From contig DASXVQ010000119.1 in the NCBI GenBank assembly GCA_036504155.1, positions 30,482 to 94,481 on the forward strand: 64,000 nucleotides of DNA. Reading direction: 5' to 3'. Source of the DNA: JACRCT01 sp036504155 (GTDB lineage: Bacteria; Myxococcota; Myxococcia; Myxococcales; UBA5297). Below, piece by piece: positions 57,815 through 64,000 of the stretch. The notes under the pieces were generated by a model. That model saw only the letters and a program-made list of their open reading frames with translations, searched no databases and was not told the DNA's origin. Position 1 is the first letter of the stretch, and every line of letters begins with the position of its first letter. Made by a program: the position numbers and the translations under genes.

Positions 57815-57985
57815 TCAAGGCGACGCTCGGTAGACCTTCCAGTACGGCGACCCGTTGTTCCCGCCCCATACCGTGAGGGTGCTCTGTGAGGGATCCGCGG
57901 TCTCCGCCAGGTCCGGCTTGCCGTCGCCGTCCATGTCCAGGACCGCCCAGACGCCGCTGAACCCCGTGTCGTCGCTCCCCTCCTG
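57815..57985 (-). pseudogene. C-terminal fragment of an FG-GAP/VCBS-repeat protein
   Basis: The minus-strand frame reads GFSGVWAVLDMDGDGKPDLA, then ETADPSQSTLTVWGGNNGSP and YWKVYRASP to a stop near 57815. The DMDGDGKPDL calcium-loop motif and WGG...YWKVY end match integrin-like FG-GAP/VCBS repeats of myxobacterial surface proteins. Upstream (57986 onward on this strand) the frame is not protein-like, so only the 3' end remains. The rest of 57776-58135 holds the amylase promoter. Confidence 0.6.
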
Positions 57986-58055
57986 AGGCGCTAGCAGCAT
58001 GTCGCATTTGCTGGCTTTTTGGGCACTTCGCCGAGTCAAGGTGTGACACCGATCA

Positions 58056-58077
58056 CGTGTCCGAACGTTCGGACACG
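58056..58077. promoter_or_regulatory. Perfect 22-bp palindrome upstream of the amylase
   Basis: CGTGTCCGAACGTTCGGACA plus CG is a perfect palindrome centred about 70 bases before the amylase start. A second short palindrome GGTGTGACACC lies just before it (about 58040-58050). The size and place suit a dimeric repressor operator, perhaps sugar-responsive. The regulator is not encoded in the window. Confidence 0.55.
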
Positions 58078-58135
58078 GCGGGGAAAGTCCGCGCCCTCCC
58101 GCGCGTGGATAGGCCTGACACCGAAAGGCCCCCCT

Positions 58136-60523
<2,388 letters not shown>

Positions 60524-60559
60524 TCGCGAGGGCACCGCCGGCCGTGGGACGATGGCCGC

Positions 60560-61393
60560 ATGTCCGGCCTCTCGAGCGCCCTCGGCTCATTGGCGGCGAT
60601 GCTCGTCCTGGGCGCGCCGCCTGCGCTGCCCGTCGATCTCGAGAAGGCGTGGCAGTCGCGGGGCGATCCCAAGTCCGTTCCCGCGGGCGTCGCCGCCCAT
60701 GAGGCCGCCGCCAAGGCACCCGAGGCGACGGTCACGAACTACGAGCGCCTCGTGCGCCTGCGCGGCTTCGAGGCCGACACGCACCCCGAGAAGTCCGACG
60801 CACGCGCCGAGGTCTACCAGCGCTGCCTCGCCGAGGGGCTGCAGGGGCTCTCTCGGTTCGGCGCATCGGATGGCACCGCGCTCGCCCTGCCCGATGGCGA
60901 GGCGCTCCACGACGCCCGCGGGAAGATCGGCAAGGCCGCGGCGGCGCTGTTCTACGAGACGACCTCTTGCTACGGGCTGACCATCCCTTCGCTCCCGCTC
61001 TTGAGCCGAGCCGGCGCCGCCAAGCGCTTCAGGCGCCTGCTCGAGCGCGCCGTGGAGCTCGATCCGTCGGTGAAGGAGGGCGGGCCGCACCGCTCGCTGT
61101 CGTTCTTCCTGCTGACGGCGCCCGGGTTCATCGGTGGCGACGACGAGGCGGCCCGCTCGCACGCCGAGGCGGCGCTGAAGATCAATCCGCGCTACGCCGA
61201 CAACGTCCACCTGCACGCGCTGGTGCTGTACTGCCCGAGCAGGAAGACCAAGGCCGAGTGCATCAAGGGCCTGCGCGAGGCGGCCGCGCTCCCCGAGGAC
61301 GCCGTCCCGGAGTTGGTGCCCGAGCAGCGCCTGTTCCAGAAGAAGGCGCGGCAAGAGCTGCGCGCCCGCGGCGACGAGGGCGCCACTCCTTGA
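60560..61393 (+). CDS. TatT-like (TRAP transporter-associated) exported protein
   Basis: A 277-residue protein with an N-terminal hydrophobic signal (residues 5-24). The helical repeats end with AVELDPSVKEGGPHRSLSFF, LLTAPGFIGGDDEAARSHAE and ALKINPRYADNVHLHALVL, which match the TatT/TAtT family of tetratricopeptide-like proteins. These trimeric periplasmic or lipid-anchored proteins work with TRAP transporters in some bacteria, but no transporter genes are nearby. It lies 37 bases after the amylase and may be cotranscribed. Confidence 0.75.
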   Translation: MSGLSSALGSLAAMLVLGAPPALPVDLEKAWQSRGDPKSVPAGVAAHEAAAKAPEATVTNYERLVRLRGFEADTHPEKSDARAEVYQRCLAEGLQGLSRFGASDGTALALPDGEALHDARGKIGKAAAALFYETTSCYGLTIPSLPLLSRAGAAKRFRRLLERAVELDPSVKEGGPHRSLSFFLLTAPGFIGGDDEAARSHAEAALKINPRYADNVHLHALVLYCPSRKTKAECIKGLREAAALPEDAVPELVPEQRLFQKKARQELRARGDEGATP

Positions 61394-61395
61394 GA

Positions 61396-61548
61396 GCCGG
61401 GGGCTGAAGCGCCCCGGCTCGGATTCGCAAGGCGGCTGAAGCCGGCTCGCTAGGCTCGAACCGTGGCATCGGTGATTGAATTCGAGCAGCGAACCCGGCC
61501 AGCTTCAGCTGGCTTCCCAACACGAGGCGGGGCGCTTCAGCCCCCGGC
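61396..61548. repeat. Nested inverted-repeat element overlapping the kinase 3' end
   Basis: GCCGGGGGCTGAAGCGCCCC plus G (61396-61416) and its exact complement (61528-61548) enclose 111 bases that include a second, weaker pair (GGCGGCTGAAGCCGGCTCGC and GCCAGCTTCAGCTGGCTTCC). The right arm runs into the 3' end of the minus-strand hybrid kinase, supplying its last codons and stop. Likely a REP-type element and a bidirectional terminator for the convergent genes. Confidence 0.75.
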
Positions 61549-63468
61549 GCGGGCGGGACCTTCGAGTGCCCGTTCGAGCTCGGCGGGATCCACCGGCTTG
61601 GTCAGGTGCCGCTCGATGCCGGCCTCGTGGGAGCGCCGCCGGTCCTCTTCGGAGCCGTACCCGGACACCGCCAGCAGGCGCGGTGCCGTTCCCGGAAACA
61701 GGCTGCGCAGCCGCCGCGCCACCTCGTATCCGTCCATCCGCGGCAATCCGAGGTCGAGGAGGACGACCCGGGGACGGAAGGCGGCCGCGAGCGCGAGCGC
61801 CGCGGGACCGTCCGGCGCGGTCTGGACCTCGTGGCCCCAGAATCCAACCAGGTCGCGCAGCGACTGGGCCTCGTCCGCGTTGTCGTCCACGACCAGGATC
61901 CGCGAGGGAGCCGCCGTAGCCCGGCGCTCGCGCCCGCCGGTCGGGCGCGCGGCAGCCTCCTCGACCGCGGGGAGCACGACGCTGAACTCGCTGCCCTTCC
62001 CCGGTCCGGCGCTGTGGACCTCCACGTGCCCGCCGTGGGCCGCGGCGATTCGCTGGACGAGGGTGAGGCCGATGCCCAGCCCGCCCTGTGAGCGCGCCAG
62101 AGAGCGATCGGCCTGCACGAACAGCTCGAAGACGTGTGGAAGCAGCTCCGGGGCGATGCCCTGCCCCTCGTCGCGGACCCGCACCCGTGCCTGCGGCCCA
62201 CCGCCGTTGCCGACGACATCGAGCGAGAGCTCGATGTGCTGGCCGCGAGCGCTGAACTTGCAGGCGTTGTCCAGGAGGTTGCCGACCAACTGGGCGAGGC
62301 GCACGCGATCGCCCTCCACCCAGATCGGCCGTTTGGGGTCCTGGTAGGAGAGGTCGCACTCGCGCCCCATCAGCTTGGGCCGCGCGCCCTCTACCGCGAA
62401 GCTGGCGGCTTCGCGCAGGTCGAAGCGCTCGCGCCGCAGCGGGAGGGTGCCGGTGGTGATTCGCGCGACGTCGAGCAGGTCGTCCAGCAGGCGCGAGATG
62501 TGGGCGAGCTGGCGCTCGATGATCTCTCGGGCGCGCTGCACGCGCGGCTCCTCGGGGAGCAGCAGGTGCAGCAGGTGCGCGGCGTTGCGGATGGGCGCCA
62601 GCGGGTTGCGCAGCTCGTGGCTGAGCATGGCCAGGAACTCGTCCTTGCGCCGGCTCGCCTCGCGCAGCGCCTCCTCCATCCGCTTGCGCTCGGTGATGTC
62701 CTTGAAGAGCCAGAGGATGCACCTCTCCCCGCCGATCTCGATCAGGCGGGCGGAGATGAGCCCGTCCCTCGGGGAGCCGTCCCGGTGGAAGAACATGGCT
62801 TCGGCGCTGCGCGCCTCCCCGGAGGTCTGCAGTTGCTCGATGACTCTCTCGCGTTGCTGGCGATCGGCCCACAACCCCATCTGCTGCGACGTGCGACCGG
62901 TGGCTCCGGCGCGGGTGTAGCCGAAGGTCTCCTCGAATGCCGGGTTGACGTCCAGGAACACGCCGTCGGCGAGCCGGACGATGGCGATGACGTCGGGAGC
63001 CGCGGTGAAGACCTTGGCGAACTTCTGCTCGGACCGGCGCAGGGCCTCCTCGACGCGCTTGCGCTCCGACACGTCGCGCACGACGGCGAGCAGCAGCGTG
63101 CCCGAGTCCAGCACGAGGGCGTTGAGGTGCACTTCGCACTCGAAGGAGGCGCCGGCGGGGCGGCGGTAGGCGAACTCGTAGATCTGGGGCTGGCCTGCCA
63201 AGGCTGCCCCCATGCGCTCGAGCGCGAGAGCGCGTGACGGCCGTCCGTCGCCCTGGCGCTCGGGAGCGAGCCCGAAGATCCGGCGGCCGAGAAGCTCTTC
63301 GCGAGACCGCCCGAACAGCCGCGAGGCGCCGGCGTTGCAGTCGACGATCCGGTCGTCGTGGAGCACGAGGATGGCGTCGGAGGCCGTCTCGAAGAGGGTG
63401 CGGTAGCGCCTCTCGCTCTCGCGCAGGGCGTGCTCTGCCCGTCTCCGTGACCTGAGAGTTTGAAACAT
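61537..63468 (-). CDS. Hybrid sensor histidine kinase (PAS-PAS-HisKA-HATPase-receiver)
   Basis: A 643-residue cytosolic hybrid kinase with no membrane helix. Two PAS domains come first (about residues 20-135, RTLFETASDAILVLHDDRIV; and 147-270, KVFTAAPDVIAIVRLADGVF). The HisKA H-box is FLAMLSHELRNPLAPIRNAA near residue 300. The ATPase has NLLDNACKFS, VRDEGQGIAPELL and GGLGIGLTLVQRIAAAHGG. After a linker the C-terminal receiver has VVDDNADEAQ, phospho-acceptor Asp in VVLLDLGLPRMDG, and LTKPVDP. The last residues lie in a repeat element. No cognate regulator is adjacent. Confidence 0.93.
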   Translation of the reverse strand: MFQTLRSRRRAEHALRESERRYRTLFETASDAILVLHDDRIVDCNAGASRLFGRSREELLGRRIFGLAPERQGDGRPSRALALERMGAALAGQPQIYEFAYRRPAGASFECEVHLNALVLDSGTLLLAVVRDVSERKRVEEALRRSEQKFAKVFTAAPDVIAIVRLADGVFLDVNPAFEETFGYTRAGATGRTSQQMGLWADRQQRERVIEQLQTSGEARSAEAMFFHRDGSPRDGLISARLIEIGGERCILWLFKDITERKRMEEALREASRRKDEFLAMLSHELRNPLAPIRNAAHLLHLLLPEEPRVQRAREIIERQLAHISRLLDDLLDVARITTGTLPLRRERFDLREAASFAVEGARPKLMGRECDLSYQDPKRPIWVEGDRVRLAQLVGNLLDNACKFSARGQHIELSLDVVGNGGGPQARVRVRDEGQGIAPELLPHVFELFVQADRSLARSQGGLGIGLTLVQRIAAAHGGHVEVHSAGPGKGSEFSVVLPAVEEAAARPTGGRERRATAAPSRILVVDDNADEAQSLRDLVGFWGHEVQTAPDGPAALALAAAFRPRVVLLDLGLPRMDGYEVARRLRSLFPGTAPRLLAVSGYGSEEDRRRSHEAGIERHLTKPVDPAELERALEGPARAGG

Positions 63469-63579
63469 CGCTCGCTCGGCGGCACCTGCCGGAAGGTGGG
63501 GGGCGTCAGCCCGACCATCAAGGCGCGCCCGACCGACCCGCGAGCCTCAGACCGAGACCTCGGCGGGCTCGGCTTGAAG

Positions 63580-64000
63580 TCAGGGCAGCTTGGCCGCTTC
63601 CTTGCCGACGCGCTCGAACAGCTCGATGAGCGCCTTCTTCTGCGCGGACTGCCGCATCCACGCGGGCACCCTGGCCTTCGGCCTGGCGTGCAGCTTGTAG
63701 ACGACCAGCGACTTGCTCTCCTCGAGCGCGCTGACCTCCCAGCTGCCCTCGTTGAACTCGTAGTCGCCCTTCTCCAGCTTCCAGCGCCGCGACATCGCCT
63801 TCTCGGTCTCGGTGTGCACCGCGCGGGTGACGCCGGTCATGTCCGAGAGCGGGAACGGAACGCCGATCTTCACCTCGCAGACGTGGATCTCGCCTTCGCG
63901 GCTGACCAGCTTGGAGGCGACGATGCGCGGCAGGTGGTCCTTGTAGGTCGCGCAGTCCGAGACGATCTTCCAGAGCTTCTTGGCCGGCAGCGAGAAGACG
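63580..64000 (-). CDS. START/SRPBCC-like protein, 5'-truncated by the window edge
   Basis: The frame is open from base 63999 to a stop at 63580, so only the C-terminal 139 residues are seen. Visible are FSLPAKKLWKIVSDCATYKD, HLPRIVASKLVSREGEIHVC, IGVPFPLSDMTGVTRAVH and GSWEVSALEESKSLVVYKLH, the alternating strands of a START/SRPBCC (polyketide cyclase-like) lipid-binding fold. A GTG at 63873 is internal, since strands characteristic of the fold lie before it. The protein ends in a long helix (KKALIELFERVGKEAAKL). Ligand unknown. Confidence 0.75.
   Translation of the reverse strand, partial: VFSLPAKKLWKIVSDCATYKDHLPRIVASKLVSREGEIHVCEVKIGVPFPLSDMTGVTRAVHTETEKAMSRRWKLEKGDYEFNEGSWEVSALEESKSLVVYKLHARPKARVPAWMRQSAQKKALIELFERVGKEAAKLP

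Overview
The window is very GC-rich, roughly 70 % by eye, and densely coded. It looks like chromosome of a myxobacterium-type organism (Myxococcota, former Deltaproteobacteria). The signs are lipoproteins with long Asp/Ala-rich linkers after the lipobox, a Cys-rich remnant ending in a GCGC motif like a MYXO-CTERM tag, TonB/AgmX-style and PilZ proteins, RDD plus SpoIIM-like pairs and many orphan regulators. No rRNA, tRNA, CRISPR array, phage or insertion sequence was recognised. Scattered GC-rich inverted repeats, several broken genes and a toxin-antitoxin pair mark mild genome plasticity.

Region 576-11299 (minus strand) holds the main system: a twelve-gene operon for a membrane-bound, complex I-like [NiFe] hydrogenase, preceded by an orphan response regulator. 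It encodes counterparts of NuoA, B, C, D, H, I, J, K, L, M and N plus a HycI-type maturation protease, but no NuoE/F/G. The NuoD-like subunit keeps both Cys pairs of the NiFe site and a 49-residue tail after the DPCxxCTDR motif. That tail is what a HycI-type protease would remove. A ferredoxin-driven, ion-pumping H2-evolving (or H2-oxidising) enzyme is the simplest reading.

Region 11300-23180 mixes remnants and small units: a chimeric pseudogene, an exported TldD/TldE-like pair, an MqsA-like antitoxin with a DUF4258 toxin and a palindromic operator, a methyltransferase, a MYG1-like protein and a lipoprotein. Region 23181-31868 has a large lipoprotein, a Spy/CpxP-like protein with a His-rich small protein and an OmpR/CpxA-like two-component pair, a DUF3592-like membrane protein and a von Willebrand A protein. 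Region 31953-39736 has two GT4 glycosyltransferases, an NDP-sugar epimerase, an aminotransferase, a DsbA-like protein, a macro-domain protein and a HlyIII protein.

Region 39873-45094 contains a 1438-residue lipoprotein made of 32 near-identical six-cysteine repeats, followed by two tandem STAS-like proteins. Region 45169-52192 has lipoproteins, a TonB-like protein, a PilZ protein, a diacylglycerol kinase-like protein and the RDD/SpoIIM pair. Region 52443-64000 has a zinc-ribbon/J-domain protein with an XRE regulator divergent from cydAB, an NAD(P)-binding protein, an exported GH13 amylase with a perfect palindrome upstream, a TatT-like protein, a hybrid histidine kinase and a partial START-like protein. 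The hydrogenase and cytochrome bd oxidase together suggest life at low or fluctuating oxygen. This is an inference.
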